Below, one piece after another: positions 8,500 to 15,845 of a DNA stretch of 64,000 nt. Under the pieces are notes generated by a model. The model had not been told where the DNA came from. It saw nothing but the letters and a program-made list of their open reading frames with translations, and ran no database searches. The translations under genes were made by a program, and so were the position numbers. Within the stretch, counting starts at the first letter, position 1; each line of letters starts with the position of its first letter. The DNA lies in contig JAUNPS010000006.1 in assembly GCA_030536575.1 (NCBI GenBank), forward strand, positions 1 through 64,000. Direction: 5' to 3'. The stretch is from Eubacteriales bacterium (GTDB lineage: Bacteria; Bacillota; Clostridia; Lachnospirales; Lachnospiraceae).

Positions 8500-10644
8500 T
8501 TACTCTTCTGTCTTTTTCAGGGAACGCAGCACATACCAGAGCGCGCCGGTGACGCATACGGAAGAATAGCCGCCGCACACAATACCAACCATCAGCGGCA
8601 GTGCAAACTCACGAATCGACGCCACACCCAGCACAAACAGCACCGCCACCATCACAAACGTGGTCAGGGACGTGTAAATGCTTCTGGTCAGCGTCTGGGT
8701 AATACTGGCGTTTACCACATTTTCCACCGTTTCTTTCTTGCTCATGCCCTTCAAGTTCTCGCGGATACGGTCGAAAATAACGATGGTCGCATTGATCGAA
8801 TATCCGACGATGGTCAGCATACACGCGATAAAGGTATTGCCCACAGAGATCCTGGAAATGGCATAGAATGCCAGGACAACCAGGACGTCATGCAGCAGGG
8901 CCAGAACCGCGCTGGCCGCGAAGCAGATATCTTTAAAGCGGAACCAGATATAGATCAGCATGCAGATCGTCGCAATAATTACGGAAATGATCGCGTCCCT
9001 GCGCATCTCGCTGCTGACGGTGGAAGAAATGTTTTCCGCGGAGATCAGATCTTCGTCCACGCCAAATTCTTCAACCAGCGCCGCATTCAGCGCGTCTCTC
9101 TCATCCAGGGTCAGCGAACGTGTCTTAATGATAACCTGGTTGCTCCCGGTCACCTTCTGGGTCTGGATATCCGCATCCCCGGTCACGCTCTGTACGATGG
9201 GCTTCACCTGGGAATCAATGTCCGCAATGGACAGGTCTTCGTTAAAGGTCACGTTCGTGGATGTACCGCCCATGAAATCCAGGCTGTAGTTCAGGGCTTT
9301 TCCGGTGGAAGCGTGGAATGCGATCATCGCAACCGGCGCAGCAATGATCAGCACCGCAGAAATCGCAAAGAACAGTTTCCGCTTTCCAAGGAAATCAATC
9401 GGTTGCCGCTCCGTCGTGGAGCCGTAGAATTTCGGATCTTTCACGCCAAGCGCATAGACGGCATTCGTCAGAAGTCTGGAAATCACCAGAGCCGTAAACA
9501 TGGATAAAACAATACCAAGGGCCAGGGTGTAGGCAAAGCCTTTTACGCTTCCGCTTCCCATCACAGCCAGTACGCACGCGGCAATCAGGGTGGTCACGTT
9601 TCCGTCCACGATAGCGGAAAGCGCTTTCTGGAAACCGGTCTTAATCGCGCCTTTTACGCTCATGCCGGCCCCAATCTCCTCGCGGATACGCGCATAGATA
9701 ATAACGTTCGCATCCACGGCCATACCGATGGACAGAATGATACCTGCAATACCCGGAAGGGTCAGGGTAATGTCAAAGCCATTTAAGCATACCAGCATCA
9801 TGGCCGTGTAGATCAGCAGGGCGAAGCCCGCGATCAGGCCCGGAACCCGGTATGCAAGAATCATAAACAGGATCACCAGGATCAGGCCGATAGCGCCTGC
9901 CTTTAAGCTGGTGGAAATCGCTTCTTCGCCGAGCTGTGCGCCCACAACGTTCGAACGCAGCTCTTCCAGTTCCACAGAAAGGGATCCGATGCGGATGGAG
10001 GATGCCAGGTTCTTCGCCTCTTCGGAGCCGCCCATACCGGAAATATAAGCGCTTCCTCCGGTGATCGCTTCATTTACCACCGGAGCGCTGATCACTTCCC
10101 CATCGTAGACGATCATGATCTGTTTTCCCACATTTTCTTTGGTGGCCTCGGCAAAGGCTTCGGCGCCCTCGTCATTCAGAACCAGTTCCACAACGTATTC
10201 ACGGTTCTTCATATCGTCTGTGGTACTCTTGGCTTCCGCTGACTCCACCATGGAACCGTCCAGTACGACGGTGCCGTCGGAAAGCTGGAATTCCAGGGAA
10301 CCGGGCTTTCCAAGTTCCGCCAGGATCTGGTTTGCGTCGGAAACGCCGGGGATCTCGATGTTGATCCGGTCGTCGCCTTCCTGGTAAACCTGCGCTTCCG
10401 TGCTGTAGGCTTCCACACGCTGCTGGAGTTTATAGATGGTGTCTGCCATGTCTTCGGCGGACGGCGCTTCGTCTCCCACGGCTCTGTAGGTGATACTGAC
10501 GCCGCCGGACAGATCCAGGCCGGTTGTGATGTTCTTCGCAGAACCGGTTCCGGTGGGGCCGAAACCAACTGCGGCGGTGTAAGTCAGCAGGCCCAGAAAG
10601 AGAACCATACAGATCAGAACCGCAATCGCTTTGTTTTTCTTCAT
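8500..10644 (-). CDS. secDF: Fused protein translocase subunit SecDF
   Basis: Membrane motor subunit that uses the proton gradient to help Sec-dependent export. The 714-aa protein is a SecD-SecF fusion with about 12 membrane segments. The SecD half has an N-terminal TM, then LDLSGGVSITY, the P1 head region and the block containing GMAVDANVIIYARIREE. The SecF half begins near residue 410 (FLGKRKLFFAISAVLII) and carries DFMGGTSTNVTF and SINATIVIFDRIREN. The ATG has AGGAG upstream. It lies 54 nt downstream of scfB, an arrangement known in Clostridia, where SCIFF genes sit beside secDF. Confidence 0.96.
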   Translation of the reverse strand: MKKNKAIAVLICMVLFLGLLTYTAAVGFGPTGTGSAKNITTGLDLSGGVSITYRAVGDEAPSAEDMADTIYKLQQRVEAYSTEAQVYQEGDDRINIEIPGVSDANQILAELGKPGSLEFQLSDGTVVLDGSMVESAEAKSTTDDMKNREYVVELVLNDEGAEAFAEATKENVGKQIMIVYDGEVISAPVVNEAITGGSAYISGMGGSEEAKNLASSIRIGSLSVELEELRSNVVGAQLGEEAISTSLKAGAIGLILVILFMILAYRVPGLIAGFALLIYTAMMLVCLNGFDITLTLPGIAGIILSIGMAVDANVIIYARIREEIGAGMSVKGAIKTGFQKALSAIVDGNVTTLIAACVLAVMGSGSVKGFAYTLALGIVLSMFTALVISRLLTNAVYALGVKDPKFYGSTTERQPIDFLGKRKLFFAISAVLIIAAPVAMIAFHASTGKALNYSLDFMGGTSTNVTFNEDLSIADIDSQVKPIVQSVTGDADIQTQKVTGSNQVIIKTRSLTLDERDALNAALVEEFGVDEDLISAENISSTVSSEMRRDAIISVIIATICMLIYIWFRFKDICFAASAVLALLHDVLVVLAFYAISRISVGNTFIACMLTIVGYSINATIVIFDRIRENLKGMSKKETVENVVNASITQTLTRSIYTSLTTFVMVAVLFVLGVASIREFALPLMVGIVCGGYSSVCVTGALWYVLRSLKKTEE

Positions 10645-10698
10645 GATACTTTTCTCCTTGTTTCTTGATTTATCGCTGCAGGCCGGGCAGGGGAAGCT

Positions 10699-12063
10699 TT
10701 AGGCTTCCGTATCTGCCAGGGCCGCCTTGATCATAATCGCGCATTCGACGCGCTTGCGCTGCAGTTCGCAGCCCAGGTCGTAGGCGTCGTTGATATTGCC
10801 GTGGAAGTTCCAGGCGTTTGCGGCGCAGCCGCCGCTGCAGTAGAATCTGGCGAAGCAGTTCCGGCATTTTTCTTTTGCGTAGACGTTGCAGCACTTGAAT
10901 TCGTCCTGGATTTCCTGCGCTTTGATGCCGTCCCAGACATTGCCCATCAAAAACTGCTCTTCCCCTACGAACTGATGGCAGGGATAGAGGTCGCCCCAGG
11001 GGGTCACGGCCAGGTATTCGGTGCCGGAGCCGCAGCCGGAAAGGCGTTTGTAGACGCAGGGGCCGCCGGTTAAATCGATCATAAAATGGAAGAAGGTAAA
11101 GCCTTCGCCTTTTTTCTCCCGCTCGACCATGATTTTCGCCAGCTTGTCGTATTCTTCAAAGATTTTGGGAAGGTCTTCTTCCCGCAGGGCGTAATCGTCT
11201 TCGGGCTTGGCCACAACGGGTTCTACGGAGATCTGCTTAAAGCCTAAGTCGGCCAGGTGCAGGACGTCTTCGGAAAAGTCCAGGTTGTTGTGGGTGAAGG
11301 TGCCGCGGACGTAGTAGCGCTCCTGGTTCCGGCTGCCGGCAAATTTCTGGAATTTCGGAACGATCAGGTCATAGCTTCCGGCCCCGTTTCGGAAGGGGCG
11401 CATGCGGTTGTGGACTTCCTTGCGGCCGTCGATGCTTAAGACCACGTTGGCCATTTCCCGGTTACAGAATTCCATGACTTCATCGTTCAGAAGGACGCCG
11501 TTCGTCGTCAGGGTGAAGCGGAAGTTTTTGTTATGTAACTTCTCCTGTTCGCGGCCGTAGCGGACAAGGTCTTTGACAACGTCCCAGTTCATCAGCGGTT
11601 CGCCGCCAAAAAAGTCGACTTCCAGGTTCCGGCGGTTTCCGGAGTTGGCGATCAGGAAATCCAGGGCCTGTTTTCCGGTTTCGAAGTCCATGAGTGCCCG
11701 GCGGCCGTGGTATTCTCCTTCTTCTGCGAAGCAGTAGCGGCAGGCCAGGTTACAGTCGTGGGCAATGTGGAGACACAGGGCTTTGACGACAGTGGGACGT
11801 TTTTTGAAGTTCTGGAGCGCGGGTTCATAGGTATCTTCGGTGAAGAGGACGCCGGCTTTGGCGAGTTCTTCGCATTCGGAGATGGCGTCTTTGATTTCTT
11901 CTTCCGGGTAGGCGCCGGACAGGTCTTTTACAATCTGGCTGGCGGGTTCTTTTTTCTCCATGTGCGGGAGGACATCATATACGACATCGTCTACGACGTG
12001 TACGGCGCCGCTGTTGACGTCCAGTACGATGTTGTAGCCGTTGTTTTTATATTGATGGATCAC
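10699..12063 (-). CDS. scfB: SCIFF peptide maturase, radical SAM/SPASM thioether-forming enzyme
   Basis: Radical SAM enzyme that installs Cys-to-Thr/Ser-type thioether (sactipeptide-like) links in the SCIFF precursor. Features in order are an N-terminal RiPP recognition-like region (NGYNIVLDVNSGAVHVVDDVVYD), the [4Fe-4S] site CNLACRYC near residue 100, and FFGGEPLMNWDVV. The SPASM/twitch cluster region has Cys in GPCVYKRLSGCGSG, PWGDLYPCHQF and KCRNCFARFYCSGGCAAN. I take the GTG at 12063 as start (454 aa), since GAAAGGGG lies seven bases upstream and the family begins with this IHQYKNNGYN segment. The longer frame to 12114 lacks a ribosome binding site. The partner peptide gene is 92 nt upstream. 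Confidence 0.95.
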   Translation of the reverse strand: MIHQYKNNGYNIVLDVNSGAVHVVDDVVYDVLPHMEKKEPASQIVKDLSGAYPEEEIKDAISECEELAKAGVLFTEDTYEPALQNFKKRPTVVKALCLHIAHDCNLACRYCFAEEGEYHGRRALMDFETGKQALDFLIANSGNRRNLEVDFFGGEPLMNWDVVKDLVRYGREQEKLHNKNFRFTLTTNGVLLNDEVMEFCNREMANVVLSIDGRKEVHNRMRPFRNGAGSYDLIVPKFQKFAGSRNQERYYVRGTFTHNNLDFSEDVLHLADLGFKQISVEPVVAKPEDDYALREEDLPKIFEEYDKLAKIMVEREKKGEGFTFFHFMIDLTGGPCVYKRLSGCGSGTEYLAVTPWGDLYPCHQFVGEEQFLMGNVWDGIKAQEIQDEFKCCNVYAKEKCRNCFARFYCSGGCAANAWNFHGNINDAYDLGCELQRKRVECAIMIKAALADTEA

Positions 12064-12087
12064 GGTTTTTCCCCTTTCAAGGAATAA

Positions 12088-12110
12088 GCAGCGAACAACT
12101 TGTCCGCTGC
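12088..12110 (-). promoter_or_regulatory. Hairpin between scfA and scfB
   Basis: GCAGCG(A)ACAA(C)TTGT(C)CGCTGC forms a near-perfect 23-nt hairpin just upstream of the scfB ribosome binding site, with no T-run. It probably sets the peptide-to-enzyme ratio by mRNA processing or stability rather than by termination. That role is inferred. Confidence 0.5.
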
Positions 12111-12155
12111 CCATTCATGTTCTTTTTCTGACGTTACGGTGTAGCGCCGGCTGCT

Positions 12156-12299
12156 TTATTTGGAATGTTCGCAGCTCTGGTTTCCTACGGTGCAGGATGT
12201 TTTGCAGGCGGACTGACAGGATGTCTGGCATTCGCCGCAGCCGCCTTTTTTCACGGTGTTCTGCAGGGTCTGGGTGTTCAGAGTTTTGATGTGCTTCAT
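12156..12299 (-). CDS. scfA: SCIFF ribosomally made peptide (six cysteines in forty-five)
   Basis: A 47-aa precursor beginning MKHIKTLNTQTLQN and carrying exactly six Cys (positions 21, 24, 28, 32, 36 and 43) in KKGGCGECQTSC...C..TSC......C, ending CEHSK. This matches the SCIFF family, the near-universal clostridial sactipeptide-type precursor processed by ScfB. Its biological role is not established. AGGAGG lies eight bases before the ATG, and a strong promoter lies directly upstream. It is too short for ordinary ORF length cut-offs. Confidence 0.95.
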   Translation of the reverse strand: MKHIKTLNTQTLQNTVKKGGCGECQTSCQSACKTSCTVGNQSCEHSK

Positions 12300-12332
12300 A
12301 GTTTGCCTCCTTAAGTTTCGTTCACTTTGGTC

Positions 12333-12361
12333 ATTATATCATATGTGTTTTTATTTTTAAA
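12333..12361 (-). promoter_or_regulatory. Promoter of the scfA-scfB-secDF operon
   Basis: On the minus strand TTTAAA, a 17-nt spacer and a perfect TATAAT preceded by TG one base upstream (extended -10). The -35 overlaps the stop codon of the GH2 gene. Confidence 0.75.
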
Positions 12362-15300
12362 GTATTTTTTTTCGAAGCTCCATCGTGAACCACCCCTCAT
12401 AGCCGTCTGCGATCCGGATTCCGGGCTTTTTGTAGTTTCCCCAGGAAATCTGCGGGTAGTTGAAGTCGTCCAGGAGATGAAGCTCTACGGGTTCGGTGCT
12501 CTCCTGGCCAAGGATGCGGAAGCAATCAATATTAATGTAGCAGTTCTGGGAATTGGTTTCTTTTTCGCCGGTCACTTCGATGCGCAGGGTATGCTCGCCG
12601 TCTTCCAAGCCGGTAACGGAGTAGAGCGGATAGCGGTATTTCCGGTCGTATCCGGCGGCGGAGCCGGGGAAGTCCACACCGGCTACCAACTGGCTGATGG
12701 CCCCGTCTGCCAGGTGTCCGTCCAGCCACACCCGTGCGATTCCGCAGATGGTATCGACTGCGCCGTACCACACGATTCCGGTTCCGTGGAAGGTGACGGT
12801 AGCGGCGGCTCCTTTTTCACAGCTTGTCGTTTCGGTGTCAGCAAAATTGCCCCAGGCATCTTTCTTGGCATACCAGGTTCCTTCATAGGCAATGCGCCCA
12901 TCCGTGTCCTGGATCAGGCCGTCTTCCGGCTCCTGGACTTCTGCGCGGACATGCTGATTCCCGTCTGCGTGCACAAGGATCGCAGCTTTCCCTTCTTCCC
13001 GGTAAAGGGCGGCTTCGTAAATGTTTTCTTTCAGGCTTCGGAAATCTGCGGTGCCGCGGTAGGCGGGATCGTAAGGGCCGTTCAGGATGTAGTTCTGCTC
13101 TTCCATTCCCCACGGGATTTCGGGCTGAACCGCGAACGTACTGCCTTTACTCCAGCGTCTGGCGGTTCCGTGATTTCTTCCAATGTGGTCTTTCGGATAA
13201 ATCGTGCAGCTTCCCTCGCGATTCCAGGAAAGGCTGTCCATTCCGGGCGCAGCGAGATAGGAAATCCCAAGTTCGTCCAGGCCGCCTGCATCGACGCCTA
13301 CGCGAAGCTTCATCTCTTTCGGAAGCACGCGCAGAAGCTTCCCGATCTTATAGTTTGTTGTAAAGGTACCGTCCGGCCTGATTTCGATTTTGAACCGGAC
13401 TTCCGCGCTTTTTTCGTAAACTCCGTGGATAGTGACAACCGCGTTTTCCTGCCGCATTTCCACATCAAACCGGGCAAGCTTCCAGGGGCCAAGGGGCAGG
13501 TACGGCACATGGAGGCATGGGCCGCCCATCAGGAGTATTTCCCCGCCCTTTTCCGCTTTTGTCAGCAATCCGGTTTCCGCCGAAAAATAGAACGAAAAAT
13601 CTTCCCCTTTTACGATGGTTTCCGCAGGCGTCTCTTCCACCTGCAAGGGTTTTCCAGTTTCCCCGGTCGGAGCTACCAAAACCTCCGGCTCACCTTCCGG
13701 CTGGGAAATGTCCTTGCGTCCCGCATCTCTTAAAAGATATTCATCCACCTGATTCCCTCTGGCATCCAAAAATTCCAGATACAATCCTTTTTCGGCCGCT
13801 TCTTCCACTTCCGCCTCTGTCATCGGAATTTCCAGGCTTCCCTGCTTTCCCGGTTCCAGATCCGGCCCGAAAAGCTCCTGCATGAGCCGCCCTGCATCTT
13901 CCCCAATGCCCCAGCGCACCCGGACTTCCGAAAAATTCGTATGGCAGAACCGGTTTTCCGCCAAAATACGAACGCCTCCGGCACATCTTTGGAACGTTTT
14001 TTCCCGTATCCGCACCGGCGTATAAGCTTTTCGCGTCAGGTAATGCTCCGGCTTCGGCCGCCGCCACACGTCGATGATCCCCCACTCCAGACAGGTATCC
14101 CCGTGGCGCTGGTTCTTCGGCTCCTGCCGCCGCGTCTCCGTAAACAGGTCGGTCTCGTCGATCCCGGCCCAGATCGCGCCCCCAAGGGCTCCTTTTGTCT
14201 GCCAGATCCGGTCGGTAAACAGACGCAGGCTCTCGCCCCAGAAATTCCGCACATTGGGATCCCGGCGCAGTTCTGTCCGGTTATAGCAGGGAATGTGGAC
14301 GTATTCGTCGTTTAAGACCGGCACGTCGTGTCCTTCCGTGTAGCCTACGCTGACATTGTCCCGCTTTTTGTCCATCTCGCCGTCTACATTCGCATAATGG
14401 ATGCTCCAGATATCGACAGGTTCGTGTTCGGCCTGCATGGTCATCGGGTAGCTGAATTTCGTCGGGCGGCCGCCGTCCAGTTCGTGGGCCAGGCGGTTGT
14501 TCGCATCATAATGCGCGCCCCCGAACGCCTCGTTCCCCATCGACCAGATCAGTACGCTTGGATGGCTGTAATCCCGCGCGAAGGTTTCCAGGAACACAGA
14601 GCGGAATTTTTCCCGGTAAGCCGGATCCCGCTGGAAGTACGGCGTGGTCTTGGCAATGAAAGCCAGATCCAGTTCATCTTCCACATAAATGCCTTTCCGG
14701 TCGCACAGTTCCAGGAAATACTCGCTGGGCGGGTAATGGGAGGTGCGGATGTAGTTGCAGTTCGCTTCTTTAAAGAGTTTTACGTCTTTTTCGATCCATT
14801 CCCTGGTGACGGCCCTTCCGTTGTCCGGGGTGATTTCGTGGCGGCAGACGCCGTGGAGCTTGACTTCCCGGCCGTTTACGTAAAGGCGGTTCTCTTTTCG
14901 GTCAATCTGGCGCACGCCAAAAAGCCGCTCCGCCCGCTCCAGAACCTCGCCGTCCCGTACCACGGAAATCACCGCGCGGTAACAGTCGGGGTGCTCGGCA
15001 TCCCATTTCACCGGATTTTCCATAAAAATTTCGCCGATTGCCGTCCCGTCGTCCTGCACCGCCACGGTAACACTGTACTGCGCCGCAGCCATTGTTTTCC
15101 CGGCCGAACTGTCCGGTGCAATTCCCGCCGCGCCCGTTTTCCCAGATGCTCCGCCCAGTGCCACTCCTGCCCGGTCAGCCGCGCCGCAGTCTCCCTCCGG
15201 CGCAAAAGCCTCAATCCGCACCTGGTCGCCTTCCCGCGCCCCATACACCGAAACCCCAGCCTTCAAAACCGCATTTTCATACTTTTCATCCAGCGTCGTA

Positions 15301-15845
15301 CACAGATACATTCCGTCCAGATACGCCTCCGGCATCCCATACAGCCACACACTGTGCAGAATCCCCCCATGATTAAAGCAGCATACCCGGTCAATGTTCT
15401 CATCCACCAGCACATTCAGCAGAACCTTCTCCTTCCCCGCCAAATGCTCCGTCACATCCACACTCCACGACACAAATCCATTCTCATGTTCCGCAGCAAG
15501 CTTCCCATCCAGCCAGACCTGCGCGTGTCCGTTCACCCCTTCCATCTTCAGCACAAAGCACCCTGCATCCGGCATCCGCGGCACCGTAATCCACGTCCGG
15601 TACAGATACCTCCCGGTAAAAGCCCCGTCCCGGTGCGCGCTCATATCCGACGGCACCAAAATCTTCCGGAATCCATCCTTCCCTTCCCCGGACGCATTTC
15701 CGATCTCTTCCTCCGGCCTTTCCCCATGCAGGACTTCCCATTCCCCGTCCAGACACCAGGCCGCCTTTTCCCAGCCCTTACAGAACGCCGGATTCACCGC
15801 CACCTTCGGCGCAGCATTCAAAATTCCCCGGATATTCTCTCTCAT
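12357..15845 (-). CDS. GH2 beta-galactosidase-type glycoside hydrolase (active form)
   Basis: A large LacZ-like enzyme with no signal peptide, so intracellular. Domains in order are the GH2 sugar-binding jelly roll (to about 190), an Ig-like domain, and a TIM barrel with VKLHGVCRHE, the RTSHYPPS loop, acid/base Glu439 (SMGNEAFGG) and nucleophile Glu514 (LNDEYVHIP). A beta-galactosidase small-chain-type domain (about 740-960) and a C-terminal carbohydrate-binding jelly roll follow. The retained start is the ATG at 15845 (1162 aa): it overlaps the upstream stop as ATGA and has a GGAGG site, unlike the longer frame to 15878. It is the last gene of the glycan operon. The exact sugar (beta-galactoside, -glucuronide or -galacturonide) cannot be read from the sequence. 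Confidence 0.85.
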   Translation of the reverse strand: MRENIRGILNAAPKVAVNPAFCKGWEKAAWCLDGEWEVLHGERPEEEIGNASGEGKDGFRKILVPSDMSAHRDGAFTGRYLYRTWITVPRMPDAGCFVLKMEGVNGHAQVWLDGKLAAEHENGFVSWSVDVTEHLAGKEKVLLNVLVDENIDRVCCFNHGGILHSVWLYGMPEAYLDGMYLCTTLDEKYENAVLKAGVSVYGAREGDQVRIEAFAPEGDCGAADRAGVALGGASGKTGAAGIAPDSSAGKTMAAAQYSVTVAVQDDGTAIGEIFMENPVKWDAEHPDCYRAVISVVRDGEVLERAERLFGVRQIDRKENRLYVNGREVKLHGVCRHEITPDNGRAVTREWIEKDVKLFKEANCNYIRTSHYPPSEYFLELCDRKGIYVEDELDLAFIAKTTPYFQRDPAYREKFRSVFLETFARDYSHPSVLIWSMGNEAFGGAHYDANNRLAHELDGGRPTKFSYPMTMQAEHEPVDIWSIHYANVDGEMDKKRDNVSVGYTEGHDVPVLNDEYVHIPCYNRTELRRDPNVRNFWGESLRLFTDRIWQTKGALGGAIWAGIDETDLFTETRRQEPKNQRHGDTCLEWGIIDVWRRPKPEHYLTRKAYTPVRIREKTFQRCAGGVRILAENRFCHTNFSEVRVRWGIGEDAGRLMQELFGPDLEPGKQGSLEIPMTEAEVEEAAEKGLYLEFLDARGNQVDEYLLRDAGRKDISQPEGEPEVLVAPTGETGKPLQVEETPAETIVKGEDFSFYFSAETGLLTKAEKGGEILLMGGPCLHVPYLPLGPWKLARFDVEMRQENAVVTIHGVYEKSAEVRFKIEIRPDGTFTTNYKIGKLLRVLPKEMKLRVGVDAGGLDELGISYLAAPGMDSLSWNREGSCTIYPKDHIGRNHGTARRWSKGSTFAVQPEIPWGMEEQNYILNGPYDPAYRGTADFRSLKENIYEAALYREEGKAAILVHADGNQHVRAEVQEPEDGLIQDTDGRIAYEGTWYAKKDAWGNFADTETTSCEKGAAATVTFHGTGIVWYGAVDTICGIARVWLDGHLADGAISQLVAGVDFPGSAAGYDRKYRYPLYSVTGLEDGEHTLRIEVTGEKETNSQNCYINIDCFRILGQESTEPVELHLLDDFNYPQISWGNYKKPGIRIADGYEGWFTMELRKKIL

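Noticed and set aside
12327-13733. A 468-codon + strand frame overlapping the 3' half of GH2
   Set aside because: Antisense shadow; no recognisable domain and no start signals. The opposite strand encodes conserved GH2 domains.
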